Counted from the stretch's first letter, positions 1-9,219 are shown. The stretch: DNA of 64,000 nucleotides from Lactobacillus sp. ESL0700 (GCF_029392095.1 NZ_CP113930.1:62001-126000), one strand, 5' to 3'. The notes: generated from the letters alone by a model not told the origin. Numbers and translations are program-made.

Positions 1-1
1 T

Positions 2-328
2 GTTTGCCTTTGCATGTACACTTTTAATTTAGGCTATCACGTCAAGGTAGGGATGATTGTTACTCTGCTTGTAGGATTTGTTTTTGTGCTAATCGGCAAC
101 TTTTTACCTAAAGCGCAACCTAACAGGGCGATAGGTGTGCGGCTGCCACGGACGTTAACTAACAGTGAAAATTGGCGCAAAACTAACCGCTTTACTGGTT
201 GGCTCCTTGTCTTGTGTGGCTTAGTCCTGATGGCTCTGTCATGTTATCAAATTTGGTGGTTGATTATCCCAGTTGCAGCTGCGGTAGTCATCTTGCCGGT
301 AATTTACTCTTATTTATTGGCAAAATAA
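2..328 (+). CDS. SdpI-family membrane protein, 5' end outside window
   Basis: The reading frame is open from the first bases, so the gene starts upstream. The visible part has two or three hydrophobic segments (around residues 15-30, 62-80 and 83-100 from the first in-window Met). Between the first two is the conserved SdpI-type stretch with N-R-x-I-G-V-R-L-P-x-T and W-x-K-T-N-R. SdpI-like proteins are multi-span membrane proteins; the founder gives immunity to the SdpC toxin, but most homologues have no assigned role. I infer family membership from the motif only. No neighbour points to a toxin. Confidence 0.6.
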   Translation, partial: VCLCMYTFNLGYHVKVGMIVTLLVGFVFVLIGNFLPKAQPNRAIGVRLPRTLTNSENWRKTNRFTGWLLVLCGLVLMALSCYQIWWLIIPVAAAVVILPVIYSYLLAK

Positions 329-349
329 AAGAGTATTAGGGAAATATTC

Positions 350-838
350 ATGGAAAAACCGATTTTTATTTTAATTAGGGGCAATTCAGGCAGCGGAAAA
401 ACTGCATTAGCAGACAGCTTGCAAGAACGGCTTGGTTATCACAGGTGCCTAGTGCTGCATGAGGATGTGTTGCGCAGAGATATTTTACATGTGAAAGAAG
501 GAAGCCCATTAACTGCAGAATTAATTAAACTATTAGTCGACTTTGGCAAACAAAAGTATGCCGTGGTAATTCTAGAAGGAATTTTACCGCGGAAGATTTA
601 TGGTGAGCTGCTTAAGAAAATTATTACTGAATTTGGCTCACAAGCATATAGCTATTACCTGGATGTTTCTTTTGCGGAAACATTGAAGCATAACCAATTA
701 AAGCCGGAGCCGTTTGCACGAGAAACTTTGCAAAAATGGTGGCTAACAGATGATTATTTGGCTAAGGCAGAAACCCGCTTGGGTGAAGGCCCAACTGCCG
801 TCTTAGCAGACAGAATTTTAGCAGAAGTCAATTTGTAA
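350..838 (+). CDS. small P-loop kinase / zeta-toxin-like ATPase
   Basis: A 162-residue protein with a Walker A motif near the N-terminus (G-N-S-G-S-G-K-T, about residues 11-18). A conserved H-E-D-V-L-R-R-D follows around residues 37-44, resembling the acidic switch of AAA/kinase proteins that phosphorylate small molecules. Many Firmicute homologues are annotated only as kinase or AAA family ATPase. The substrate cannot be told. A strong terminator follows, so it ends its transcript. No antitoxin-like gene is adjacent, which argues against a zeta toxin-antitoxin module. Confidence 0.6.
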   Translation: MEKPIFILIRGNSGSGKTALADSLQERLGYHRCLVLHEDVLRRDILHVKEGSPLTAELIKLLVDFGKQKYAVVILEGILPRKIYGELLKKIITEFGSQAYSYYLDVSFAETLKHNQLKPEPFARETLQKWWLTDDYLAKAETRLGEGPTAVLADRILAEVNL

Positions 839-854
839 AAATATTCGATAAAAC

Positions 855-896
855 AAAACAAGTTCCTCAGATATTACTCCGAGGAACTTGTTTTTG
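855..896 (+). terminator. intrinsic terminator
   Basis: Inverted repeat ACAAGTTCCTC / GAGGAACTTGT followed by a T run, just after the P-loop kinase gene. Confidence 0.85.
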
Positions 897-900
897 GTAT

Positions 901-928
901 AAAAAAAGCACCGCCTACTTGCAGTGCC
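901..928 (-). terminator. terminator of the first tRNA-Lys
   Basis: Read on the minus strand, GCACTGC pairs with GCGGTGC (one G-T pair) and a run of T follows. It lies directly downstream of the minus-strand tRNA. Confidence 0.75.
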
Positions 929-941
929 AATTCTATTATGG

Positions 942-1014
942 TGGGTGGCCAGGGGTTCGAACCCTGGACCCACGGATTAAGAGTCCGTTGCTCTGCCAGC
1001 TGAGCTAGCCACCC
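942..1014 (-). tRNA. tRNA-Lys (anticodon CTT)
   Basis: A 73-nt cloverleaf on the minus strand: acceptor GGGTGGC/GCCACCC, anticodon stem ACGGA/TCCGT with loop CTCTTAA, T-arm CAGGG-TTCGAAC-CCCTG and discriminator A. The anticodon at loop positions 3-5 is CTT, which reads AAG. CCA is not encoded. Confidence 0.95.
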
Positions 1015-1106
1015 AAGTCATATTTATCTGTTGACAATTAAATATATTAGCAATTATTTTTGGTTTTGACAAGAGTTTTGAGCAAAAAAATTTCAAAAAA
1101 GATAAA

Positions 1107-1139
1107 AAAACAGCGATTAAGTTAATAATCGCTGTTTTA
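1107..1139 (-). terminator. terminator of the second tRNA-Lys
   Basis: Inverted repeat AAAACAGCGATTA / TAATCGCTGTTTT. It has T runs on both strands and lies downstream of the minus-strand tRNA. Confidence 0.8.
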
Positions 1140-1146
1140 TAGGTTA

Positions 1147-1219
1147 TGGGTGGCCAGGGGTTCGAACCCTGGACCCACGGATTAAGAGTCCGTTGCTCTG
1201 CCAGCTGAGCTAGCCACCC
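1147..1219 (-). tRNA. tRNA-Lys (anticodon CTT), second copy
   Basis: Identical over all 73 nt to the tRNA-Lys about 130 bp to the left and in the same orientation. Each copy has its own terminator, so the two are separate transcription units rather than a tandem transcript. Confidence 0.95.
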
Positions 1220-1307
1220 AAATCGTTATTACATATAACCGACAAAAACTATTATGCTATTATTTTTAGTGAATTGCAAGTTTTTTTATTAAATTTCGGT
1301 GACTTTT

Positions 1308-1336
1308 TTGGCTAATAGGGTAAAAACCAGTATAAT
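1308..1336 (+). promoter_or_regulatory. probable walR promoter
   Basis: TTGGCT, a 17-nt spacer, then a perfect TATAAT. It is followed by the strong ribosome site AAAGGGGG before the walR ATG. Confidence 0.7.
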
Positions 1337-1357
1337 AAAAGAAAAGGGGGACTTTCG

Positions 1358-2074
1358 ATGCCAAAGAAGATTCTCGTTGTCGATGACGAAAAACCGATTT
1401 CTGATATTATCAAGTTTAATTTAACTAAGGAAGGGTTCGATGTCGACACCGCTTATGATGGCGAAGAAGCCGTCAAGAAAGTTGATGAATACAATCCAGA
1501 TTTAATGATTTTGGATCTGATGCTGCCTAAGAAGGATGGCTTGGAGGTTGCGCGTGAGGTCAGACAAACGCATGACATGCCAATTATCATGGTGACAGCT
1601 AAGGATACCGAGATTGACAAGGTGTTGGGCCTAGAAATGGGTGCTGATGACTATGTTACTAAGCCTTTTTCCAATCGAGAACTAGTTGCTCGGGTTAAGG
1701 CTAATTTGCGGCGCCGTGATATTGTCAAAAAGGTTGAGAGCGCAAATCAAGAGAGTGCGACTAAGAATATCACGATTGGCAACTTGGTAATCATGCCGGA
1801 TGCCTACATCGTTGAAAAAGACGGTAAAAAGATCGAACTAACCCACCGCGAGTTTGAGCTGCTCTATTATTTAGCCCAGCACATGGGACAAGTGATGACT
1901 AGAGAGCATTTGCTACAAACCGTTTGGGGTTATGATTACTTCGGGGATGTGCGGACCGTCGACGTTACGGTTCACCGTTTGCGTGAAAAAATCGAGGATA
2001 ACCCCGTACAAGCGCAAATTCTGCTGACACGGCGTGGTGTTGGCTATTACGTCAAACAAGCAAATGAAGATTAA
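1358..2074 (+). CDS. walR: response regulator WalR (YycF)
   Basis: A 238-residue OmpR-type response regulator. The receiver domain (about 1-120) has acidic residues D9, D10 and the phospho-acceptor D53 in I-L-D-L-M-L-P, plus the conserved K in Y-V-T-K-P-F. A winged-helix DNA-binding domain (about 135-235) contains L-T-H-R-E-F-E-L-L and [12 protein letters not shown]. WalR controls autolysins and cell-wall metabolism and is usually essential in Firmicutes. It is first in the operon walR-walK-yycH-yycI-walJ, with htrA next; this order is diagnostic. Confidence 0.97.
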   Translation: MPKKILVVDDEKPISDIIKFNLTKEGFDVDTAYDGEEAVKKVDEYNPDLMILDLMLPKKDGLEVAREVRQTHDMPIIMVTAKDTEIDKVLGLEMGADDYVTKPFSNRELVARVKANLRRRDIVKKVESANQESATKNITIGNLVIMPDAYIVEKDGKKIELTHREFELLYYLAQHMGQVMTREHLLQTVWGYDYFGDVRTVDVTVHRLREKIEDNPVQAQILLTRRGVGYYVKQANED

Positions 2075-2080
2075 ACAAGA

Positions 2081-2118
2081 AAAAGCCTGCCGGACTATTT
2101 TTAGTGCGCGGCTTTTTT
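2081..2118 (+). terminator. terminator-like hairpin between walR and walK
   Basis: AAAAAGCC pairs with GGCTTTTTT around an imperfect inner stem that includes ACTA/TAGT, with a T-rich 3' side. It would terminate or attenuate transcription before walK. The walK ATG that follows has no clear ribosome site. Confidence 0.5.
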
Positions 2119-2139
2119 ACTATCTAATAATGAAAAATA

Positions 2140-3996
2140 ATGAAAAAAATCAAGAGTAAGTTAAAACATCTATTTATTTCGATTAATACGACTTTGGCAA
2201 TTGTCTTTATGGCAATGATTATTGCCATGATTGAAGTTATTGGGGCGTATTTTACTAGGCAATTGGAACAAAACAGCATTGAGAGTTTCCAGTCGTCAAT
2301 TCAGGTACCGCCGATTGTTACCAATCAGCTGTCATTGCAATTGCTGCGCGATAATAAACGACCAAGTACCAGCTTGAACCGCATCGTTAATGATTACAGC
2401 AATGGTACTAACACGATTAGTGAGATTATCGTGGTTGATAACAAGGATATTATTCGGGCGGTATCAAACCTAAATGACAAAAGCCGAATTGGCCAGCGGG
2501 TCAACAATCTGCTGGTTAAGCAAGTTACGTCGACGGGACGTCAGGCAACCAAAGTAATCACTGATAAAGATAATTATATGGTGCAGGTGACGCCGCTGAA
2601 TGCGGGCAATGGGTCGACCAACACAGTTGGGGCGATTTATGTGCGAGCGTCAATGCAGGGGGTATTTAATAATTTGCGTAATATCTCCTTTATGTTCTTG
2701 GTGACATCGTTAATTGCCGCGGTGATGGGCGCGATCTTGTCATTAGTTGTTTCGCATGCGATTACCAAGCCAATTGAGGAAATGCAGGGGCAGGCGTTAA
2801 ATATTGCCGATGGTGATTATTCCAGTCAGGTAAAGATTTATTCTAATGATGAATTGGGACAATTAGGCCAAGCCTTTAATACTCTGTCCGTGCGCATTGA
2901 GCGGTCGCAGGAAGAGTCTGAGAGTGAGCAGCGCCGGCTGGATAGCGTGTTGTCACACATGAGTGATGGGGTGCTAGCGACCGATCGGCACGGCAACGTT
3001 AGCGTTGTTAACCAGATGGCGCTCAATTTTTTAAATAAAACCAAGAAAGACATTATTAACAAGCCAATTGCGGAAGTTTTGGGACTAAAAGAAATCTCAC
3101 AAGATTTAATGTCCAATCAAAAAGGAATTGTCATTACGCTTAACGAGGGCACGCGTGATGAAGTGATTTTGCATGCCAGCTTTTCACTGATTAAGCGGGT
3201 AACGGGCTTTGTGTCCGGGAGTGTTTGTGTGCTGCATGATATTACCGAGCAGCAGAAGAATGAAAACTCACAAAAGCAATTTGTATCTAACGTGTCGCAT
3301 GAACTGCGGACGCCGCTGACAAGTCTGCACGCCTATATTGAAACTCTGAATGAGGGTGCGTGGAAGGATCCGAATGTGGCCCCGCAATTTTTGCAAGTAA
3401 CGCAAGAAGAAACTGAACGCATGATCCGTATGATTAACGAGCTGCTCAGTCTGTCGCGGATGGACCGCGGGGTGTCCAAGGTTGACGTTGAGTGGGTCAA
3501 CTTTAACGATTTTGTGGCACACATTTTGGACAGGTTTGACATAATTGTTAAAACTGATGCCAAAGAGGGCAAGAAGAAGTACACCATCAGGCGCAAATTG
3601 GGCACGCAGGCCTTGTGGGTTGAAATTGACACCGATAAGATGGCGCAAGTAATCGATAATATTATGAATAATGCGATTAAGTATTCGCCAGATGGTGGGA
3701 CAATCACGGTTAAATTGCAGCAGGAACAAAATCGCTTGCTTTTAAGCATAGCTGACCAAGGACTCGGGATTCCGCGTGAAGACCTTAACAAAATTTTTGA
3801 TCGGTTTTATCGGGTTGATAAGGCACGCTCGCGGGCGCAAGGTGGTACCGGCTTAGGTTTAGCAATTGCTAAGGAAATTGTGACAGCCCATCATGGTCAA
3901 ATTTGGGCTAACAGCAGTGAGGGCAAGGGCTCCACCTTCTACATTGCCTTGCCGTACGAGCCGATGAGCGAGGAGGACGATTGGGATGAAATTTAA
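2140..3996 (+). CDS. walK: sensor histidine kinase WalK (YycG)
   Basis: A 618-residue membrane histidine kinase with the full WalK layout. It has TM1 (about 13-37), an extracellular sensor region, TM2 (about 183-207), HAMP (about 208-260), a PAS domain (about 268-370) and HisKA with the phospho-acceptor H387 in S-H-E-L-R-T-P-L-T. The HATPase domain has N-x-x-x-N-A-I-K-Y-S-P, D-Q-G-L-G-I and G-T-G-L-G-L boxes. It phosphorylates WalR. The start has no obvious Shine-Dalgarno sequence. The last 11 bases overlap yycH, indicating coupled translation. Confidence 0.96.
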   Translation: MKKIKSKLKHLFISINTTLAIVFMAMIIAMIEVIGAYFTRQLEQNSIESFQSSIQVPPIVTNQLSLQLLRDNKRPSTSLNRIVNDYSNGTNTISEIIVVDNKDIIRAVSNLNDKSRIGQRVNNLLVKQVTSTGRQATKVITDKDNYMVQVTPLNAGNGSTNTVGAIYVRASMQGVFNNLRNISFMFLVTSLIAAVMGAILSLVVSHAITKPIEEMQGQALNIADGDYSSQVKIYSNDELGQLGQAFNTLSVRIERSQEESESEQRRLDSVLSHMSDGVLATDRHGNVSVVNQMALNFLNKTKKDIINKPIAEVLGLKEISQDLMSNQKGIVITLNEGTRDEVILHASFSLIKRVTGFVSGSVCVLHDITEQQKNENSQKQFVSNVSHELRTPLTSLHAYIETLNEGAWKDPNVAPQFLQVTQEETERMIRMINELLSLSRMDRGVSKVDVEWVNFNDFVAHILDRFDIIVKTDAKEGKKKYTIRRKLGTQALWVEIDTDKMAQVIDNIMNNAIKYSPDGGTITVKLQQEQNRLLLSIADQGLGIPREDLNKIFDRFYRVDKARSRAQGGTGLGLAIAKEIVTAHHGQIWANSSEGKGSTFYIALPYEPMSEEDDWDEI

Positions 3997-5311
3997 GTTT
4001 AAATTTGGCGATTTCTTCTTGCTGGTCGGCACACTGCTTGTCTTTAGCTTGTCGATTGTGTTGTGGATTTTTATCATGACCAACGACCAGTATTTTAGCC
4101 ATATTAACCAGACTAGCAGCGTAACGCAGCAGTCGCGTAATCGGCTCAATAATTCGATTTATGACCTGTATATCCCGACTTGCTCTTATGGTTTTAAAAA
4201 TGGGCAGCTCTACCGGTTGTACGATGCCAAGAAAAATTTACCGCTTGAGTTTACCAAGGAATTAAAAGGGATTAAGTTTAAAAATCTAAATGTTGTGAGC
4301 ACCAGTCGTACTAAATACGAGCACATGCTCAACAATCCTGATTATATTCAGCTGACTTTTCCCGATGAGGTTAGCATCAAGCTGTTTACTAAGCAAAATA
4401 CGCTCGAAAGTGGGAAAAAATTCCGCCGAGTTTTTATTTCTAATAATGATAATCGGCTTTATCTGGGCAATGATGAGACAACGACTGTGTACCGGATTGA
4501 TTTGGCTCGGGCAAATTTTGCTAAACTGCGCAGCTATGCTAGTCATGCACACAGCAGAACGCCGGTTAAGTTAGTGCGACTGAAGAACTATTACGAGGTC
4601 TTTTATACTAATGCGGAACGCTGGCGGGTATATAGCTACCTAACTAATAATCAGACAGACTCGTACTTTGTCTCGCGGCTGCTGGGGACAACTAATGTGA
4701 CGGCTCATTCAAGTAAAAAGGGCTGGATTACATATTCGCTTAATTATTACACTAAATTGCGAATTCCTAAGAGTGGCACGAAAAAGCATGACTTACTTTA
4801 TACCAAATATGAAAAAAGTAAGAATCTAGCGGTGCACGAGCGATTACTAGACAGCGTTGATTATGTGCACAAGCTAGGGTTAAGTGAGCAAGATTTGCGT
4901 TTCTTTGATACCAATGGCATGTCGATCAGTTATACCAATTATATTGAAGGGCTGCCCGTTTTTGCGGAACAACATACACCGCAGATTAAGACGAGTTTTA
5001 CACCAGAATCAATGCAGGTGGCGTTTAATAATATTGATTTGCAAATTCCAATCCCATTTGACGGGCAGACACGTAATCTGCCGAGCACAGACACGGTGCT
5101 GCAGGAGTTAATTAATCAGGGGCTTAAAAGAGACCAGATTCAGCGAATTATTGTTGGCTTTAGGATGGTTAAGGACAACAGCCACGACCACCTAGCTAAT
5201 CTAATTCCAACTTATTACGTTAAGGCTTATAATCGTTGGCAAAGCTTAAGTGAATGGCAAAAGCAAGATTTGACGGCTTTAAACAAGGACAATAAGGAAG
5301 GAGCACAATAA
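3986..5311 (+). CDS. yycH: WalK regulatory protein YycH
   Basis: 441 residues with one N-terminal membrane anchor (about 8-31) and a large extracytoplasmic part. In Bacillus, YycH and YycI contact the WalK membrane helices and modulate its activity. Assignment rests on position between walK and yycI, length, and the single-anchor layout. The start ATG lies inside the walK end and is preceded by GAGGAGGAC. Confidence 0.9.
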   Translation: MKFKFKFGDFFLLVGTLLVFSLSIVLWIFIMTNDQYFSHINQTSSVTQQSRNRLNNSIYDLYIPTCSYGFKNGQLYRLYDAKKNLPLEFTKELKGIKFKNLNVVSTSRTKYEHMLNNPDYIQLTFPDEVSIKLFTKQNTLESGKKFRRVFISNNDNRLYLGNDETTTVYRIDLARANFAKLRSYASHAHSRTPVKLVRLKNYYEVFYTNAERWRVYSYLTNNQTDSYFVSRLLGTTNVTAHSSKKGWITYSLNYYTKLRIPKSGTKKHDLLYTKYEKSKNLAVHERLLDSVDYVHKLGLSEQDLRFFDTNGMSISYTNYIEGLPVFAEQHTPQIKTSFTPESMQVAFNNIDLQIPIPFDGQTRNLPSTDTVLQELINQGLKRDQIQRIIVGFRMVKDNSHDHLANLIPTYYVKAYNRWQSLSEWQKQDLTALNKDNKEGAQ

Positions 5312-5312
5312 G

Positions 5313-6137
5313 ATGGACCGTAAGCGAATTGAATGGCTATTTTTTGTTGTTTTCTTATTGATTGACCTTTATCTTGGCATTGAAATCTGGCGCTCACCCA
5401 TTAATTTAAGCAATACTGGCGGCACGCAGTCGACCAGTATTCGCGCTGAGATGCGCGCTGATGGCATTGACCTGCCGCTGCATATTTCACACAAACAGCG
5501 GTCTGGTTACTATCTTGCCGCAAAAAAGCGTAATTACTTGTCTGGTAAACTTTCTAGTTTAACGGAAGTTAATACTCATTTTTCAAAAAGTGACAACATC
5601 TTAACTGGAACACCCAAAACGCAGGTGACCTTAAGCGGCAATCATCGTCAAATCTTGACGCAGCTGAATAATTTTAAGAATGATTCGGAAAATGTCCCGT
5701 TTGGTGCCAAGTTTAAGTATGAGCCCAGCATGTCGGGGTCGAATACCTACTGCTACGTTCAGAGTACTGACTATGGTCAAGTTTATGCTAGTGATGCCCA
5801 ATTGATGATTAATGTGCGTAATAATGCAATAACCAATTACACGATTTCTTATATGGGACCAATTAGCGCGGTTCGTGAGCCGCAACTGATTATCAGTGCT
5901 TGGCACGCAGTTAAGGCGATGTATACTGACCGCGAGATTGTTAATAATTCGCGTGTTATGCAGATTAAGCTGGGTTATTCCAAGTTGACAGAGGTTCGCG
6001 GCAGCACGATTTTATTGCCAACATGGTTAATCTGGGTCGAAAATAAAACAACTAAAAATATTACGGTTAAACGAGTAAATGCCTTTACTGCCCAAATTCT
6101 GCAGTCCGGCAACTCTTACAGTGTACAGAAGAATTAG
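5313..6137 (+). CDS. yycI: WalK regulatory protein YycI
   Basis: 274 residues with one N-terminal transmembrane helix (about 8-26) and an exported domain. It starts two bases after the yycH stop, with the ribosome site AAGGAG inside the yycH end. The YycFG regulatory region forms a pair with YycH in the membrane. The C-terminal part with I-L-L-P-T-W-L-I-W-V fits the family. Assignment is by context plus this motif. Confidence 0.9.
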   Translation: MDRKRIEWLFFVVFLLIDLYLGIEIWRSPINLSNTGGTQSTSIRAEMRADGIDLPLHISHKQRSGYYLAAKKRNYLSGKLSSLTEVNTHFSKSDNILTGTPKTQVTLSGNHRQILTQLNNFKNDSENVPFGAKFKYEPSMSGSNTYCYVQSTDYGQVYASDAQLMINVRNNAITNYTISYMGPISAVREPQLIISAWHAVKAMYTDREIVNNSRVMQIKLGYSKLTEVRGSTILLPTWLIWVENKTTKNITVKRVNAFTAQILQSGNSYSVQKN

Positions 6138-6152
6138 AAAGGAAAAAGTTAG

Positions 6153-6950
6153 GTGCGGGTTTCGATTTTAGCTAGCGGGTCAACAGGCAATACCAGTCTG
6201 ATTGAGACCGGGCAGCATAAGATTTTGATGGACGCGGGTTTATCGGGTGTCAAAATTAAGCAGCTGCTTAGTCAGGTTGGCGTTGATATTGCGGATATTG
6301 ATATGGCCTTTTTAAGTCATGACCACTCTGATCACAGCAAAGGACTAGGGGTATTGATGCGGCGCTATCCTCGGATTGCGGCGTTTAGCAATAGCGGCAC
6401 GTGGCAATATTTATGTGAAACAAATAAAATTGGCAAGCTGCCGGTGGAACAAATTAACACGATTGAGCCGGAACAAACGCAAACATTTGGCGATTTGGAT
6501 GTGACCGCATTTGCGACTAGTCATGATGCTGCTGAGCCACAATATTATGTTTTTACAAGTGGCGGCAAGAGAATGGCCTTTTTGACAGATACAGGATATG
6601 TGTCGCAGAAAGTTGAGAGCGTGATTGCGGATGCCGATGCTTACTTGATGGAATTTAATTATGACGACATGATGTTGCGCAACGGTCCTTATTCTTGGGG
6701 ACTAAAGCAGCGGATCTTATCAGATGAGGGTCATTTGTCTAATGAAGAAGCTGGTCAAGCCTTGCTGGATGTAGTGACGCCGCGGACGAAGCACATCTTT
6801 TTAGCTCACCGCAGTCAGCACAATAATACGGCTAAGTTAGCTTATGATACTGCCCAAAAAATGTTGCTTGCTGGGGATGCTAATCTCCCTAGTGATGTTA
6901 AAATTCAGTTGACTTCGCCAGAGCAGCCGACGAATTTAGTACAAATTTAA
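6153..6950 (+). CDS. walJ: metallo-beta-lactamase-fold hydrolase WalJ (YycJ)
   Basis: A 265-residue metallo-beta-lactamase fold protein. The metal motif H-D-H-S-D-H is at about 57-62, and further metal ligands are probably in L-T-D-T-G-Y and in F-L-A-H-R-S. YycJ/WalJ proteins are nucleases linked to DNA repair and the coordination of division with replication. The gene starts with GTG, chosen because GAAAGGAAAAAG lies just upstream and residues 1-20 match the family N-terminus (S-I-L-A-S-G-S-T-G-N). It is the fifth gene of the wal operon. Confidence 0.93.
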   Translation: MRVSILASGSTGNTSLIETGQHKILMDAGLSGVKIKQLLSQVGVDIADIDMAFLSHDHSDHSKGLGVLMRRYPRIAAFSNSGTWQYLCETNKIGKLPVEQINTIEPEQTQTFGDLDVTAFATSHDAAEPQYYVFTSGGKRMAFLTDTGYVSQKVESVIADADAYLMEFNYDDMMLRNGPYSWGLKQRILSDEGHLSNEEAGQALLDVVTPRTKHIFLAHRSQHNNTAKLAYDTAQKMLLAGDANLPSDVKIQLTSPEQPTNLVQI

Positions 6951-7017
6951 TAATTTAGACGATAATTTTTCAAAAATTATTAGTATATTAGGCGATATAT
7001 GTAAAGGAGATAATGAT

Positions 7018-8235
7018 ATGGAAAACCCAAATACTAACCATGGTAAAAATAAGTTTCTTGTTAAGACAGCTGTTGTTGGTGTCGTTGCGGGACTTATTGG
7101 GGGCGGTGCTTCTTATGTTGCCTTAGACCAAATTAATAATGCTAATGTGAACAATAATCAGGCACAAACAACAATTAGCTCTGATAGTGCTAAAACTTCT
7201 AAAAATAGTGCCAAAACTAGTGGGGCAATGACTCCTGCATATAATGATGTTAAAGGTGCTGTTGTATCCGTAATTAACATGAAGCGGCAGTCAAATAGCA
7301 GCAGTAATTCTTTGTTTGATATTTTTGGCGATAACGACGATGATAGCAGCAGTAAAAAGGGCAAGCTGCAAACTTACAGTGAGGGCTCCGGTGTTATTTA
7401 CATGAAGTCCGGCAATAAGGGCTATATTGTGACGAATAATCACGTAGTTTCAGGTAGTGACAAGGTGCAGGTCATGTTGTCAAACGGTAAGACGGTTAAT
7501 GCGCGGATTGTAGGAACAGATGCAACTACTGACTTGGCGGTTTTAGCAATTGACTCTGGATATGTTACCCAGACGGCTGAATTTGGCGATTCTAAGACCT
7601 TACAGGCTGGTCAGACAGTGATTGCTGTTGGTTCCCCACTGGGCAGTGAATACGCGTCAACGGTAACTCAGGGGATTATTTCAGCTCCTGCTAGAAGTAT
7701 TACAACTTCTTCTGCTAACCAGCAAACAGTTATTCAGACTGATGCAGCGATTAATCCTGGTAACTCAGGTGGTGCCTTAGTCAATTCTGCCGGTCAAGTT
7801 ATCGGGATTAACTCAATGAAGCTGGCTCAATCAAGTGATGGAACGTCAGTTGAAGGCATGGGCTTTGCTATTCCGTCTAATGAGGTTGTTACGATTGTTA
7901 ACCAACTGGTAAAGAAGGGGAAAATTACCCGGCCGCAGCTTGGCGTGAAGGTTATCGCACTGCAAGGCATTCCAGCTAGTTATCGAAAGCATTTGAATAT
8001 TAAATCCAACTTGAAGAGCGGGATTTATATTGCTTCAGTAACTAAGAACGGTTCGGCAGCTGCAGCGGGAATGAAGACGGGGGATGTTATCGTTAAAGTT
8101 GATGGTAAAACGGTAACAGATGTTGCTTCGTTACACAGCATTTTGTATGATCATAAAGTCGGTGATACCGTTAATTTAACCGTTGATCGCAATGGTAAAA
8201 CACTCAATTTACGGGTTAAACTACAAGCTGATTAA
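7018..8235 (+). CDS. htrA: surface serine protease HtrA
   Basis: A 405-residue DegP/HtrA protease. It has an N-terminal membrane anchor (about 14-34) and a low-complexity linker rich in N, S and D. The trypsin-like domain has the catalytic triad H142 (T-N-N-H-V-V), D172 (T-T-D-L-A-V) and S250 (G-N-S-G-G). A C-terminal PDZ domain (about 305-400) contains A-A-A-G-M-K-T-G-D-V-I. It degrades misfolded exported proteins. It has its own ribosome site (AAGGAGATAATGATATG) and a terminator, so it may be partly independent of the wal operon. Confidence 0.96.
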   Translation: MENPNTNHGKNKFLVKTAVVGVVAGLIGGGASYVALDQINNANVNNNQAQTTISSDSAKTSKNSAKTSGAMTPAYNDVKGAVVSVINMKRQSNSSSNSLFDIFGDNDDDSSSKKGKLQTYSEGSGVIYMKSGNKGYIVTNNHVVSGSDKVQVMLSNGKTVNARIVGTDATTDLAVLAIDSGYVTQTAEFGDSKTLQAGQTVIAVGSPLGSEYASTVTQGIISAPARSITTSSANQQTVIQTDAAINPGNSGGALVNSAGQVIGINSMKLAQSSDGTSVEGMGFAIPSNEVVTIVNQLVKKGKITRPQLGVKVIALQGIPASYRKHLNIKSNLKSGIYIASVTKNGSAAAAGMKTGDVIVKVDGKTVTDVASLHSILYDHKVGDTVNLTVDRNGKTLNLRVKLQAD

Positions 8236-8263
8236 GAAGGATAATATTCTGTAATTGAACAAG

Positions 8264-8309
8264 AAAAAGGCTATACTAAGCGGTTTGTGCCGGCAGTATA
8301 GCCTTTTTA
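8264..8309 (+). terminator. htrA terminator
   Basis: AAAAAGGCTATACT pairs with AGTATAGCCTTTTT, 28 bp after the htrA stop. Confidence 0.9.
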
Positions 8310-8393
8310 TTAATATTAATTGCGCGAAACATTTTTTTATTCGGTAATTGAGCTTGTCAAGAAAAAAATCAGTTGAGAATTCTTGTTGATAAC

Positions 8394-8684
8394 TGTGGAA
8401 AAATCTGTGGATTGTGCATAAAAGATGTGAGAATGCTTTAAAAAGCCTGTGGATAATCTGTTAATTGTGTTTAAATATTAGTGAAAATAGATTTACACAA
8501 ACAATTGTTCAGCCCGTTATCATAGTATTCTAGGCCGATTAGTTTGTGAAATTAGGCTGTTAAAAGTATGTGTGTGGGTAAAATTTAGTAAAATAGAGAA
8601 AAAAGTTTGCCGACCACAATTTAGCTGAAAATAAATGACAGCGACCACAAAATGTAGATTTCGATTTTGCACAGGTGTGGAAAA
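8394..8684 (-). promoter_or_regulatory. cluster of DnaA boxes between htrA and rlmH
   Basis: Four 9-mers match TTWTNCACA exactly on the minus strand: 8394-8402 (TTTTCCACA), 8413-8421 (TTATGCACA), 8448-8456 (TTATCCACA) and 8676-8684 (TTTTCCACA). Near matches with one difference lie at 8466-8474, 8491-8499 (plus strand) and 8573-8581. The roughly 420-bp gap between htrA and rlmH is AT-rich and has no ORF of its own. Likely DnaA-binding DNA; whether it is regulatory, titrating or origin-related is unknown. Confidence 0.65.
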
Positions 8685-8726
8685 AGCAAGTGGAAAGATT
8701 GGGAGTTAGGGGATAAACTAGTAATT

Positions 8727-9206
8727 ATGAATATCAAGATTGTCTGTGTGGGAAAACTAAAAGAAAAATATTTTAAGGATGCAATTGCTGAGTACCAGAA
8801 GCGCTTGAGCCGATTTGCCAAAGTCCAGCTGGTTCAAGTTGCCGATGAAAAGGCGCCGGAAAAGTTCAGTCAGGCGGAGCAGGAGCAGGTTAAGGAAATT
8901 GAGGGACAACGGATTTTAAGTAAAATCAAGGACAAGGAATACGTTTATGTGACGGCGATTAAGGGTAAGGAACGCACAAGTGAAGAGTTTGCCAGTGAAT
9001 TGGAAAATTTGGCAACCTATGGTCATTCCGATATTACCTTTGTCATTGGTGGGAGTTTGGGCACCAGCCCTGCTGTCAACCGGCGCGCAGATGATTTGCT
9101 TAGCTTTGGTAAACTGACGATGCCGCACCAATTGATGCGCGTTGTCCTGATCGAGCAAATTTACCGTGGCTTTATGATTAATAGTGGTAGTCCATATCAC
9201 AAGTAG
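8727..9206 (+). CDS. rlmH: 23S rRNA pseudouridine-1915 N3-methyltransferase RlmH
   Basis: A 159-residue SPOUT-class methyltransferase that methylates pseudouridine 1915 in helix 69 of 23S rRNA. The C-terminal knot motifs are present: F-V-I-G-G-S-L-G and the end [19 protein letters not shown], which is invariant in the family. I chose the ATG giving M-N-I-K-I-V-C-V-G because it gives the family length; an upstream in-frame ATG would add 20 atypical residues. It sits after htrA, as in many Firmicutes. Confidence 0.97.
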   Translation: MNIKIVCVGKLKEKYFKDAIAEYQKRLSRFAKVQLVQVADEKAPEKFSQAEQEQVKEIEGQRILSKIKDKEYVYVTAIKGKERTSEEFASELENLATYGHSDITFVIGGSLGTSPAVNRRADDLLSFGKLTMPHQLMRVVLIEQIYRGFMINSGSPYHK

Positions 9207-9219
9207 AATGGGGATAAAA

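Noticed and set aside
8667..8726. Upstream ATG extending rlmH by 20 residues
   Set aside because: The extension is unlike the family and overlaps a DnaA box; the ATG at 8727 gives the standard length.
9184..9219. SCC-type attachment site at the rlmH end, as in staphylococci
   Set aside because: The 3' end is the normal coding end; no recombinase gene or repeated core is nearby.
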